Shown: piece after piece, positions 11,776 to 22,399 of the stretch | Layout of the letters: the number at the start of each line of letters is the position of its first letter | How positions within the stretch are numbered: position 1 is the stretch's first letter | NCBI GenBank assembly: GCA_019188255.1 | Contig: JAETXT010000005.1 | Coordinates: 3,720,001 to 3,784,000, forward strand | Reading direction: 5' to 3' | Length of the DNA stretch: 64,000 nucleotides | Source of the DNA: Verticillium longisporum | Taxonomy: Eukaryota > Ascomycota > Sordariomycetes > Glomerellales > Plectosphaerellaceae | Translations under genes and position numbers: made by a program | The notes under the pieces: generated by a model | Databases searched by the model: none | Told to the model about the DNA's origin: nothing | What the model saw: only the letters and a program-made list of their open reading frames with translations

Positions 11776-11795
11776 GAGCCGTGAGCCACCGGCTC
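11776..11795. promoter_or_regulatory. Candidate operator, copy 2
   Basis: GAGCCGTGAGCCACCGGCTC, matching 18 of 20 bases of the element at 7025-7044 in the same orientation, including the inverted repeat TGAGCC-ACC-GGCTCA (11782-11796). It lies about 290 bases upstream of the dehydrogenase start at 11488. Further GAGCC/GGCTC half-sites follow immediately (GCTCATGGCTC to about 11809). Confidence 0.55.
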
Positions 11796-13293
11796 ATAGC
11801 TCATGGCTCGCGGCTTCTGACGACTTGCAGCTTCCCACCACAGCGAGCCGTTCTACGTTCCCATGTGGCAGCGCTGGCGTACCATTACAACATTAGTCTT
11901 GGAGCGGTTGATATGACGTCCATCGAACACTTTGGAAAGACTCCTAGGATTCATCGCCTATTCTGTACCACCGAGGAAAGGGTGTCAGAGCCACAGTACT
12001 CTTGTTCAAGGACCTCGGGAGGAGTGCCATCAGTTCCAGCCACAGTCTATCGCTTGCCTTGTCATTGACTGTAAGTTTTTCAGCGACGATTCGGCTAGGA
12101 ACGTGGCGAATGCGTCAAGTCACACAATGGCGAGCTCGATCGTGCATTGTGGCTTGCCAACGACAAAGTCAAGTTTCCTGTCTCGAAGTGGTTCATTGTA
12201 TGTGCTCATGGAATGCAGGAGGTTGCGGTATGTTCATTTTTGTCTGCATTTGCAGTACATTGGATACTGGCGAGGGGTGGTGAAGCGCGGCGCAGGATCA
12301 TGAACCGACGTCGTCTGCACATTTGTCTGGGAGCAAACGTCTGGGAGCAAATGCCTGGTGAGGTGCAAACCGGTTGAAATGCACATTTGGTCGTATGGCC
12401 ATACGGAATTTGGAGCAACACCCTCAATATGACGTCCAGTGGTGGTAAAACATATTGTGATAGTAGGTGTAGTGAGGAAGCGCCAGGAGCCTTCTCGAGG
12501 TAGGAAGTGGGGAGTTCATTGAGGATAGGCGTTAAGTGCTGTCTCAAGGTGCGTTTGGGCGGCACGAAAGTCGGGAGATACACTTCGCTTTTCGGGTCCT
12601 CGTCGTCCACATAACAGGTCATCGATGTAATGACCAAATCACAACAGAAAACAGAAATAGGTAAGCGCTGAGTCGCGGTCTCCTTCGGTTTCATTCGAGC
12701 CCACGATGTCGAAATGTAAGGGACTGGTCAAGCATTGTTGGGCTGCACCAGTGGACGGGCTACTAACGGCGCCCGCCTCGGTCCGTTTGTTCATTCGAGG
12801 GTTCCGGCCACGCATGGCCCACAGTCCCTCTTTCAAATCCAGCGCTTGCGTTCCCCCAAGGCCCCGGAGCCAGGGCCGCCCCCTGTGAAGGAAGGGACTC
12901 CTGTGATGCAGTTAGTCAGCAGGCACTATAAAACGTAGCCCTGGGGGCACGTTGGCGACTAAACTAAGCCAGATACAACAACACTTATCCACCTAATACC
13001 AACTGTTTTTCCCTGGCCACACCCCCGCACGCCTCTGGAAATTACCGATAACGATAGGGGGAAGGCGTTCGGTACGACGTTGGTAGCTGCACTCCCCCAA
13101 CTCCGCAAGTGATGCACAACACAATGGCACAGACGTAGTTGTGTCTTTGGGGAAAGCCCGCGATCCGCCTTGTACATAACATAATCTCCCATATCCATGT
13201 GGCCAGAGGCTCCGTCGTTGTTGTTCGAGCCGGCAACTTGACACGACATCCTCTTCACAACAACAGACCCGACCACAGATTACAGACCACAGG

Positions 13294-13340
13294 CCCGACG
13301 AGCGACGCACCCGACGAGCGACGCACCCGACGAGCAACAC
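13294..13340. repeat. 16-base tandem repeat, about 2.7 copies
   Basis: The unit CCCGACGAGCGACGCA occurs at 13294-13309 and 13310-13325 and is followed by a partial copy with one change. It lies about 100 bases upstream of the vezatin-like start and is probably in its leader or promoter. Confidence 0.8.
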
Positions 13341-13431
13341 CATTCGACCACGTACACTTCACCGCTTGGCTTGGAGTCGCAGATGGCTGAGGTGCATGTG
13401 ACGGTCGACACGTTCCTTACCAGGTTGTTAG

Positions 13432-15553
13432 ATGGAGTCTGTGGTGTTCGACCAGTCCCCTCTCGCCGACTATCTTCGAGGTGTGTTTTTTTCCCTCCTG
13501 TGCTGCAGCGCGCAACGCAACCGCCAGACCACTGACAATGAACCCTCCGCCGCAGATGAAGGCGAAGATGGCCAGGCCGAGTGGGCGCAAGCCGAACCCG
13601 ATCTCGACTCCTCACCACCCTCGAGCCCCGGCTTCGCACCGACAGGACTTCCCAAGGTCCGCTCACGATTCCGCAACAAAATACCCGAGCCTCTGAAAGT
13701 CGAAATTCCGAACCAGCCGCCGGTATCGCTCACCTACCTTCGCCGACACTACTCTGTACCCCGTAGCTCTCCCCCTTGTCCCGCTGTGCCGGACTGGCTT
13801 GACTGACACCTGTCTCCCTCTTCCCCAGACCGCTGTAGCGAACAGGATAGACCGCGCCGACAACTCTAAGTTTATCGAGCAATTTCGCTATACGATCGTC
13901 GCATCCCAGCTCCTGAGCGGACACTCAATTACCGGCCATAATCATGCGAGCTCTCGGCACCTGCCGAACGCAGAACACGGACAGGGGAACGACAACGGCC
14001 TTCTAGACTCGACCGGGGCTCTCGGTGCAGTATTGGGAGCCCTGGCATTGGCATTTGCCATCAGCTGGATTGTCGGAGGGGGGTCCCTGACGAAGAAGCG
14101 TCTCGCCGTTCTGCTTGTCACTGCGGCGATCGCTGCAGGGGTTGCACAGGTGTTCATGCGCAGGCAGTGGTTGCGGTACCGTCGCCACCAGGCGTTATCC
14201 GAAGTCACTGCGTTTGTTTCGAACGCCCACGAGTTCGACAGCGCCACCAGCGCGGCCATAGCTCTGATCCAGGAGGTCGAGCTCGTTTCGCGGGGCTACA
14301 GGCTGTAAGTATTGCTTCTTCCGCCCGACGGTGTTGTTTTTTCCCACGAGCACCCGACTGATGCTGGGATAGGAGCGCACCGCTGCCGCCGATCAGCCGA
14401 ATGGAGGACCGCACACAGACGCGGAGGGGCGTGCGCCTGCGCAAAGCCCTCCGTGTGTGTCTCGCAGAAGTCCTTCAGGCGTATGACCAGACCTTTACCG
14501 TCGTCAAGGGATTCTCCGAGCAGCTGGATCTGGAAAAGTATTGTGACATTTACGACGTCAGCGATCTGGACATTTCAGATGCGCAGCACGGCCTTGTCGA
14601 GAGCGACCCGGAGGACGCGGAGTCGCTGCGCACGCTCAAGATTGCAGCTTCACGATTCCACACCATGCGCAAGATGGCGCTGTGCGCTCTTCTGGCTCTT
14701 GATGCTAGTGGTGACAGCAGCGATCTCATGCGTTGGACGACCGCGGTAGAAGCTCTCCGTGCGCTCAATCTGTCTACGTCTTCGAGCTTCGAACGCCTCA
14801 AGACGATACTGAGCGAGCAGGAATGTAAGTGACGCGTGAACCCTTGGACCCATCGGGCCGGATCGACGCTAACCTGTCACAGCATTCCCCACGCCGCCCA
14901 CACCTAGAATGCCGCTGACACCGGGACGAGAACGTTGGAGGGGCCAACTACGCAAATTGAACTCCCTCTCGACAGGCATTCGAGGCCTGCAAGCCAAGCT
15001 GCAGCTGCTGAGGGAGGAGTCTGACCGGACACTGAATGAATCCGACGATATTTCCGAAATGGGGTCCAATCTCATGTCTCAATACGAATCAATCGGCGTC
15101 GACCTCAAGGCGTTGATGCAAGCTTGGGAAGAGGGCAAGGCGGCTCTTGCCGTGGGTATCGACCGGAACGAGAAGCGCCTTTCATCGATGAGTACGCTCT
15201 TGTCGCCGACGAGCTCCATCAGCGGCCCCACGGTCGTGGAAGAAGGAGGTGGCGCCATGGAAGCTCTCAAAGCCCTCAATGGCGAACTCCCTTCGAGTCA
15301 TGCCAGCAGCAATGCAGACAGCGACGAGATATTCGAAGCCGTGGCCATGCCACGCCCTCGCAGCTTGCTGACGAGAGAAGAACGAATCGTCAAGATGAAG
15401 GAGGATCGCGACAGGAGGGAAGAAACAAAACGGCAGTCCGAGGCCAACAGGGGCATGCTCCGCGAGCTCGAGATGGTCATCAATCTCCGCCCGCGGCCGC
15501 GAACCAACACAACTCCTTCACGCACAGCACCCTCACGAATCGTTTCCATGTAA
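13432..15553 (+). CDS. Vezatin/Inp2-like myosin-binding membrane protein
   Basis: Five exons (13432-13480, 13556-13755, 13829-14304, 14373-14824, 14883-15553) join to exactly 616 codons; every intron has GT..AG and matching phase. Two close membrane segments, LGAVLGALALAFAISWIVGG and RLAVLLVTAAIAAGVAQVFM, are followed by a helical region with RRHQALSEVTAFVSNAHEFDSA, the layout of the fungal vezatin domain ('myosin-binding motif of peroxisomes'). The C-terminal third is a coiled-coil (LRKLNSLSTGIRGLQAKLQLLREE). Family members tether peroxisomes to class V myosin during inheritance (yeast Inp2) or act at junctions (vezatin). Function here is by family only. An FIEQFRYTIVASQLLSGH motif precedes the membrane part, as in other fungal members. 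Confidence 0.75.
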
Positions 15554-16589
15554 CGGCCGCCGACCCCGCCCCCCCTCCTGCAAGAATGAACTACGACCAT
15601 GAACATCTGCCCGACGGCCGGCGCGTCCTACCCCGGCTGCGGGCGTTTTCCTTCCTCGTCTTCTAATGACATGGCGTTTGTGCGTATGCGGCGTACTTGG
15701 TTTTGCTGGTTCGCATTTAATCCGCCCTCACTCATTTGATTTTCATTGCTTTTTTCTTCTTCTTCCCATGCCATCTCCACCGGATTTTACTGCATTTGGC
15801 TGGCCGTCGCTCATTTACGGCATATAGACTTGGGCGGGATTGGGAGGGCGCGGCATGATGTGACAGGTGTCGTTGATACCGTATAAGGCCCATGAACATG
15901 GCGTACAGTACTCTGCCTGAAGTGGCGCGAGGCACATGGCCTCTGGGCCCAGGTTTTCGTCCTTTGTGCTAGGCAGTCGTCTCGGCTTCGTTGTTCAAAA
16001 TTGATACTCTTACTGGTTCATGCGCGCGAGGACATCTGGGCTTGTAGATTTGCATGTGACCCGGCAACTGAATGATTGCTCAAGCGAGATCCGCCAGACA
16101 AGGCATGTCCAGTTGCCCTTTTCGAATTATGCCCGTAAACGTCTATTTTAAGACAAGGTGGAAGTGCTGGCCTATTTGTGCACAGCTCCCTTGCTGTCGG
16201 GCGGTATCCCTGGCATCTGAAAAGGGGGGATTTGTAGGACGCGCGAGGGCTGCCTGGGCAACAGTATTACCTAAGCCCCACCGCGTCTCCAGCCCCAGCT
16301 TAACGCGTTGCAGCCCATTAAACCCACATCCATTTCGCGTGTCAATCGCGTCGCCCCTAGAGTGCTTTCTTTTGCTTGTCCCGCCCACCCCTCGATTGCT
16401 CCTCCCCAACAACATCTGCAAACCCGAACCTCTCTACTACCACATCACTCCTCCCGCCAATTCAGATACTTTTCGATCCGGTCGACCTCTTTGATACCCT
16501 TCTTTTTAGCACATCACACACTGATAGTATGGCTGACCCCTCGCTCGACCTACCCCGCCTCGAGCCGGAATTAACCAGTCGTCACAGAA
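15554..16589. other. Intergenic: PCNA promoter and leader
   Basis: Between the vezatin-like stop and the PCNA start. The last 250 bases are pyrimidine-rich, as in leaders of strongly expressed fungal genes, and hold the MCB-like sites listed separately. No gene seen. Confidence 0.6.
16303..16339. promoter_or_regulatory. MCB/SCB-like cell-cycle elements upstream of PCNA
   Basis: An exact MluI cell-cycle box ACGCGT at 16303-16308 and a TTTCGCG (SCB-like, reverse) at 16333-16339 lie 250-290 bases before the PCNA start. In fungi MBF/SBF factors bind such sites in S-phase genes. Binding here is inferred. Confidence 0.5.
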
Positions 16590-17541
16590 ATGTTGGAAGC
16601 GAAGCTCGAGCAGGCGGACATCCTGAAGAAGGTAACCATTCGCCGTTTCTCCCTTGTGCTTCCTGACTTGCTAACATGTATCTTCCAGGTCGTTGACGCC
16701 ATCAAGGACCTGGTCCAAGACTGCAACTTCGACTGCAATGACTCTGGTATCGCGCTTCAGGCCATGGACAACTCCCACGTTGCCCTGGTCTCCATGATGC
16801 TCAAGGCCGAGGCCTTCTCTCCCTACCGATGCGATCGCAACATCGCGCTCGGCGTCAACCTGACCTCACTCACCAAGGTCCTGCGCGCCGCCAACAGCAC
16901 TGATCAGCTCACTCTGAAGGCCGAGGACGCCCCGGACAGTCTCAGCCTCACCTTCGAGAACGGCCAGGACCGTTTCAGCGAGTACGACCTCAAGCTCATG
17001 GACATTGACCAGGAGCACCTGGGCATTCCCGACACGGATTACGCGGCGACCATCACCCTGCCCTCCAACGAGTTCAGGCGCATCTGCGTGGACCTGTCCG
17101 CTATGAGCGAGTCGGGTACGTGGCACGCCGCCAAACAAAGATGACAATGCAATGCTGACGGCAGTTCCCAGTCACTATCGAAGCGAACAAGGATGGCGTC
17201 AAGTTCTCGAGCAACGGCGACATCGGCAATGGCGCCGTCACCCTGCGCTCTCACCAGAACGTCGACAGCCCTCAGACCAACGTCGAGATTGCGCTCACCG
17301 AGCCCGTCACCCTGACCTTCTCCCTCAAGTACCTTGTCACCTTCAGCAAGGCCTCAGGCCTCTCCACTTCCGTCAAGCTCTGCCTCTCTAACGAGGTGCC
17401 CCTGCTCGTCGAGTACCCGCTCACCGGCGAGGGCGGCAGCTTCTTGCAATTCTACCTCGCGCCCAAGGTAAGCGACTTATCCCTCTTGCGCGCCACAGGA
17501 ATCACCTGACTGACACGATGTAGATTGGCGATGAGGAGTAA
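16590..17541 (+). CDS. Proliferating cell nuclear antigen (PCNA), DNA sliding clamp
   Basis: The homotrimeric ring that holds DNA polymerase delta and many repair factors on DNA in the nucleus. Four exons (16590-16631, 16689-17115, 17172-17467, 17524-17541) give 260 residues, the normal length. The protein opens [23 protein letters not shown]; the [21 protein letters not shown] segment, the inter-domain region [19 protein letters not shown] and the C-terminal [13 protein letters not shown] (PIP-box partner face) are canonical. The first and last exons are tiny (14 and 5 codons), fixed by GTAACC...TCCAG and GTAAGC...TGTAG introns. No lesion seen. One of the surest calls in the window. Confidence 0.98.
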
Positions 17542-18062
17542 AGCTGTAACACGGTGACGGATGATCTTACAGGCGGCGATGATGAGCAACTGAGCGAAAG
17601 ACCAAGCGGCCGGCGTTGCATGGGATTACGGATTACGGCGGGCACGAAGCCTGCAGCGCGCACACACTCTGGATCGGCAAAATAACCTACATTCTGGAGG
17701 TAGGAAGCGCGCTCTTTCCGGTGCTTGATGGCCAGAAGGGAGGAATGGCTTCGATGCACGGGACGGACACATGCGATATGGATGATAATGAAAAAAAAAC
17801 TCAATGTTCCCCTAATGCGATGATCCCTTGAATGTGGTGAAACTTTTTGTCTATGAGTTCATGTATATGCGAGCGATTCCCGTCCCCTGAGAAGACAAAC
17901 TCGTGTGAATGCGGTCCGGTCAGCCCTTCGTCGATATGCCTGGTTTAAACTTCATCGGGTATCAAGACATGCCGCATCTCCCGCAGACCCTCCTAGCTCG
18001 TCAATTCCAGTCCGACATTCGTTCGTGTCTCCTCGTATCGAAACGTCTTGTCGAAAGCAGGC
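17542..18062. other. Convergent 3' region of PCNA and eS30
   Basis: Holds the two 3' ends. An A-run occurs at about 17791-17799. No gene seen. Confidence 0.5.
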
Positions 18063-18386
18063 TTAGGCAGCGCCGGGGTTAGGGTTCATCTGGTTTAGAC
18101 GTCAGCGGGGGGGCGATTCGTGTGGGAGAAGGGAGGAACGGTGCGGATCGGACGTACCTTGCGCTTGCCGCCGGGGGCGAGGGTGACGTTGACGAAGCGG
18201 CGGGTGTACTGCTCACGCTTGTGGGCGCGGCCCTTGGGCGTCTTGGGGGTTTCGGCCTTCTCGACCTGCGGTGGGCGCGGTTAGCGGGCGGGTGGTCGAA
18301 GAGAGGGGGGGCGGTGCTGTTCGAACCTTGGGGGTCTGCGACTTGACCTTGCCAGCGCGAGCGAGAGATCCGTGAACCTTGCCCAT
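18063..18386 (-). CDS. 40S ribosomal protein eS30 (S30)
   Basis: A 64-residue basic protein of the small ribosomal subunit near the decoding region. Exons 18386-18327 ([20 protein letters not shown]), 18265-18158 (ending [20 protein letters not shown]) and 18089-18063 (MNPNPGAA) match the eS30 family over their whole length. There is no ubiquitin-like N-terminal fusion, as expected in fungi. The first intron uses an unusual GTTCGA donor; the second has GTACGT...ACCAG. Two introns in so short a gene are typical of ribosomal protein genes. It is transcribed divergently from pyridoxal kinase. Confidence 0.95.
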
Positions 18387-19452
18387 GATTGCGGTTGTGG
18401 GTTGGTGCTGTGTTTATCTGCTTGTGTCGTGATGCGCGAGGGGGGGTGGTGGCGATTGCGATTGATGGTTTGGCGACAGGCTGAAGTGGATGAGTTGGGG
18501 ATGCGATTGATGGAGGTGCACAGCGTCGAGTCTGCTGACTAACAGGTTGTTCGCTGTGGCGGCGGAAGGAAGGCTCGAGGGGACCAGATGATCTGCTTCG
18601 GGCTTAGTGCGGGGCAGAACAGGTTCGTGCGGTTTTTGGGTTCGAGGAATTAAAAGCGGACCCAATGGTCAGCTCAGGTCGATACCCAATGAGCTTATAC
18701 CTCGGTCTTTCCACTTGGCGGCACGATGCGATCTACACCTGAATCCCTGGACCAACCTCCTTGCTACTCTTGCCTTGCCTACCTAGGTTCACTTGACGTC
18801 CTACTTGTTCGGATACTTTAAGAGACCTTATGCAAAATGATGCCCAGGTCTTGTCATGACCACTGGCTCGTCCTCCCTTCATGATGGGTCTATGCTTGAT
18901 GACGACGGGGATTGCATAAAGGGACTGCAGCATCTGCCTGCGTAGTCAAGCATCGATGCACGCGGCAGAGCTTTACCCAGTTCGAACAGTTCCAAGTGCT
19001 TGGTGTAACAACACTTTATCGCTTCACGTCACCCTCAGCGAAGAACTAAAAGCGGCATGCTCCTTTAGCCCTTTCGGGATTAGAGACGCCCGGCATTCAC
19101 CCCTGCACCCCTGATGTAAGAGGGAAAAAAGTCGTCACTGGGCTTGGAGGGGCATTGTTAGTCACGAACACTGACTCTTTCGCCCTCTATGTCATCTCTC
19201 TAGACTTATCTAATGCGCCGCGTGACCATTTTTAGACATTGAAGCCTCCATCCCCAGACCCATTCACCTCTCATTCTGATTCATTGGATTGGTAGGATAG
19301 ACACAGTACGTCTTCGTCAGCTCTAGAGTCAATAGACTCTTGTGCCGCTACCTTTCAACCCCGCCTCCCTCGCCATTTGCCAGCACAACACCACGGACGA
19401 AGAAATATTTCTGTAGTTCACTCTACCAACTGAACTAATCGCTGGCTTGAGT
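18387..19452. other. Intergenic between eS30 and pyridoxal kinase
   Basis: Shared divergent promoter region of about 1.07 kb. Contains one TACCTAGGTT element (18779-18788) and the tRNA-like structure at 19380-19446. No protein gene is supported. Confidence 0.5.
19380..19446 (-). other. tRNA-like fold just upstream of the pyridoxal kinase start
   Basis: Read on the minus strand, GCCAGCG (19446-19440) pairs over seven bases with TGCTGGC at the far end (19386-19380), followed by A, like an acceptor stem with discriminator. Directly after the 5' arm comes TAGTTCAGTTGGTAGAG, a good match to a tRNA D-arm/A-box. No B-box (GGTTCRA) or standard anticodon arm is visible, so it is not an ordinary nuclear tRNA. 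It may be a tRNA relic, a mitochondrial-type tRNA insert, or simply a structured leader element. Confidence 0.35.
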
Positions 19453-20716
19453 ATGGCCTCAGAACTCCCCATCCCAGAGACTCGCGTCCTCGCGGTGGCC
19501 AGTCACGTAAGCCCTCGTGCCCCGTGTGACGCCTAGGGGCACCATCATTGACAAAGCTCCAGGTCGTCTCGGGGTAAGTCCATCCAGCTCAGGACCATGG
19601 CCTCCCAGGCTTATACTTCCTAGAAATGTCGGCAACAAAATCGCAGTCTTCACGCTGCAGTCACTTGGCTGCGAAGTTGCCGCGCTCAACACTGTCCAGT
19701 TCAGTTCGTTCCCCCAGTCCTTCTGGCAGGTCTCTCCCGCCTAACCTTGCCCAGGCAACCACACAGGATACCGCCAATGGACCGGCACAAAAGTCACAGC
19801 CCAGGAGATTGAGTCGCTCTATGAGGGTCTCAAGAACTCGTTCCTCGACGACTTTGACATGATGCTCTCTGGATACATCCCTGGCGCCGAGGCCGTCGCC
19901 GCCGTGGGGCGCATCGGCAAGGAGCTCAGGGAGAAGGCCAACGCCCAGTCTACACCAGGCAGCTTCTTCTGGGTCCTTGACCCGGTCATGGGCGACAACG
20001 GCAAGCTCTACGTCGCGGAAGAGGTCGTGCCTGCGTACCAGGCCCTCGTCGAGTACGCTGACCTTGTACTGCCCAACCAGTTCGAGGCAGAGTAAGTCAC
20101 GAACCCGAAGAGACGACGACTCGCGAATAATGCACTAACACGACATCCTCCTAGGCTACTTTCCGGAGTCAAGATCACCGACATGGACTCCCTCGAGAAG
20201 GCCATCCAGGTCCTCCATGAGCGCTACCGCATCCCTCACGTCGTCATCACCTCTGTTAGCATCCCCTCCGCCGACCAGCCGCCTGACCACCTCTCCGTCG
20301 TCGGCTCGTCCATGACCTCCGACGGCCGGCCGCGCCTCTTCAAGATTGTCTTCCCGGCCATCGATTGCTATTTCAGCGGCACGGGCGACATGTTCGCCGC
20401 GCTCATGACGGTGCGCATGCGCCAGGCCGTGTGGCAGAGCAGCACCGCCGCCGAGCTCCGCGCCGGCCGCGCCTGGGTCAGCGGCGACGACGTCGATGTG
20501 CTCGAGCTGCCGCTCGCGAGGGCTGCTGAGATGGTGCTCGCGAGCATGCACGAGGTGCTCACCAAGACGGCTGAGGGCATGGGGGCCGCAGGCCAAGGGG
20601 AGACGGACGAGAAGAAGGCGCACCTCGTCAAGAGCCGGCGGGCGGAGCTGAAGCTCGTCCGAAACCTGGCAAGCTTGAGGGAGCCGACAGTGGCGCTCAA
20701 GGCCAAGAGGATATAG
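19453..20716 (+). CDS. Pyridoxal kinase
   Basis: Phosphorylates pyridoxal (and pyridoxine/pyridoxamine) with ATP to make pyridoxal phosphate; a cytosolic salvage enzyme of the ribokinase fold. Exons 19453-19506, 19563-19573 (only 11 bases), 19624-19703, 19755-20091 and 20155-20716 restore MASELPIPETRVLAVASH-VVSGNVGNKIAVFTLQ, GYRQWTG, FFWVLDPVMGDNGKLYV and FSGTGDMFAALM, the last being the ATP/catalytic-aspartate loop (GTGD). The usual SGYVGNK motif reads SGNVGNK here. The third intron has a GTTCGT donor. The C-terminal tail KSRRAELKLVRN is common in fungal members. The stop is followed by a GA dinucleotide run. Assignment is firm; the micro-exon is supported by phase and motif continuity. Confidence 0.93.
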
Positions 20717-20732
20717 AGAGAGAGAGAGAGAG
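20714..20732. repeat. (GA)n microsatellite
   Basis: A run of AG/GA dinucleotides begins at the stop codon of pyridoxal kinase and runs into its 3' untranslated region. Confidence 0.85.
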
Positions 20733-20946
20733 TGGGGAAAGGGAGTGGTCTGCATGATATCTGTTCTTAGAGTTAGACGTCTCCTACGCAGGGCATAGGT
20801 GAATGGAGGCGGTGGTTCATTTTTTTGTTGTTCATTATTCATCCATCTATAAATGCTTGTTCGATCGTGTGCTGTCTCTTTGTCGTCGTGCTCCCGACTC
20901 TTGGCCGCCTTCCTTCCAGGGTGGGGGCAGGGGGTAACGTCTGTCC

Positions 20947-21580
20947 TTAGGCATTCTTGTCCAGGGCGACGCCAGTGCTTCCGAAGCCGCCAGCACCGCG
21001 GACGCTCTCCTCGAGCTCCTCGACCTCCACCACCTCGGGCGTATAGATGCGCTCAATGATCAGCTGGGCGACGCGGTCACCCTCGGCCACCGCAAAGTCG
21101 GTGTCGGCGTGGTTGAACAGAAGGATCTTGACCTGGCCGCGGTAGTCGGCATCAATGACGCCAGCGCCCGTGTCGATGAAGTGCTTGGAGGCGAGGCCAG
21201 AGGGGGGGCGATGCGGCCGTCTAAGAAGTGATTAGCTGCGAGCCAGCGAGGGATGCGGAGCGGATGGACGCACAGGTGCCCGCTGGTACGGAGATGGCAA
21301 TGTCAGTGTCCACGAGAGCCTTGCCGCGGGCTGGAATGGAAGTAGCCTTGGAAGCATAGACATCGTAACCGGCGGCGAAAGCAGAGCCGCGCGTGGGGAG
21401 GCGTGCAGCTGGGGAGAGCTTCTTGACGAGGAGAGCAGGGGCCTGGGAGGACATGGTGGGCTGCGTTGTCGCGGGTGTGACTGTGTGGGATGGGATGGAA
21501 GCGAGAGTCTCGTCGGTAGTCTTGACGCGTTTGGCTGGAGGAGATGTCGGAGGCGAGGCGATGTTCTCAGTAGTGGTCAT
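20947..21580 (-). CDS. dUTP pyrophosphatase (dUTPase), with a one-base frame break
   Basis: Hydrolyses dUTP to dUMP, keeping uracil out of DNA. Exon 1 (21580-21274) has a low-complexity N-terminus then [28 protein letters not shown] (motif 1). Exon 2 (21220-20947) encodes [26 protein letters not shown] (motifs 2-3), [10 protein letters not shown] (motif 4) and the P-loop-like tail [10 protein letters not shown] (motif 5). Within motif 2 the frame is lost: a run of seven G (plus strand, 21202-21208) should hold one more base, where the family has PRSG. With one added base the exons give 194 codons exactly. The enzyme is essential in fungi, so an assembly error is the likeliest cause. An in-frame ATG at 21709 could start a longer isoform; I chose 21580 because the longer part has no family support. 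Confidence 0.88.
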
Positions 21581-21681
21581 GATGCTTGCGCAAGGTATAG
21601 GATAAATGGTTGAGGTCGATGGAGGTGGGGTGATTGATAGGCCTTGAGGAGAGGGGGAATCAGGGTCCACGATAATGGCGG

Positions 21682-21696
21682 TGACGCGACGCGCCT
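21682..21696. promoter_or_regulatory. MCB-like ACGCG cores upstream of dUTPase
   Basis: GACGCGACGCGCC contains two ACGCG cores about 105 bases before the dUTPase start. dUTPase is an S-phase gene in yeasts and is MBF-controlled there; here the role is inferred. Confidence 0.4.
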
Positions 21697-22399
21697 CAAC
21701 GAGACGCATTGGCCAATAAGGGATTCCGAGGGTGAACTTGCATCATCGGACACACATCACGTGGAATGGGATGTCGTTGTACTCCTCGTACTCCTCACAT
21801 TCCTGTGCTCTATTCTGAGATCACCAAAATGCCCTGCCGAAGCTGCATCTCGGCACCACCAAAGTCACTACCTAATATATCCGTTTCTTCACGTTGGCCT
21901 GGTTCTGCGACCGCTTCGAGGCATGCGCCTGTTAGCGCCACTGGACAGGACCCAATTGCATCAACCGTACCAACATGCTCAATCCATCAGACAATGGAGT
22001 CTCGATTCTCCACTGGGATCCCATCACATTGTCTGCATGACCAAATGCTGTCGGTTGAAGCTCGAACGAGGCTGAGTGCAGAATGGATGCACTTTTGGCC
22101 CCCGAAACCGTGACAGGGCATATCACCAACAGTCCACCAGTAGTCTGCCAGGCGAGCACTTGATAAAGTCGGGGTTGATGGCATCATCTCCGATATGACC
22201 AAGTGTCTCTGCATCATGACGATAGGCAGCCAGCGTTCATCCCTCAGCTCGGTGATGCTATCCATTCCGGTCCCTTCAGCCCAGTCTTCTGTCCAGTTCC
22301 TTCACAAACGACATGGAATACAGAACCAAGAAGAAAGAACATCGCCTGAGCAGCCTTGAAACGACGACCAATGTCGATACGGTCATCGAACGGATTTAT

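Larger units (their letters stand above)
11489..13431. other. Intergenic: dehydrogenase promoter and unexplained sequence
   Basis: A TTG triplet run sits at about 11564-11584, upstream of the dehydrogenase start. A 14-base tandem duplication (GTCTGGGAGCAAAY) lies at 12325-12352. No open stretch here has family motifs or convincing splice structure. Confidence 0.4.

Noticed and set aside
12206..12694. 163-codon minus-strand open frame
   Set aside because: No motif, no neighbours in phase, and it overlaps a 14-base tandem duplication; composition looks like chance.
13294..13340. CRISPR-like repeat array
   Set aside because: Direct tandem copies without spacers, in a fungal genome.
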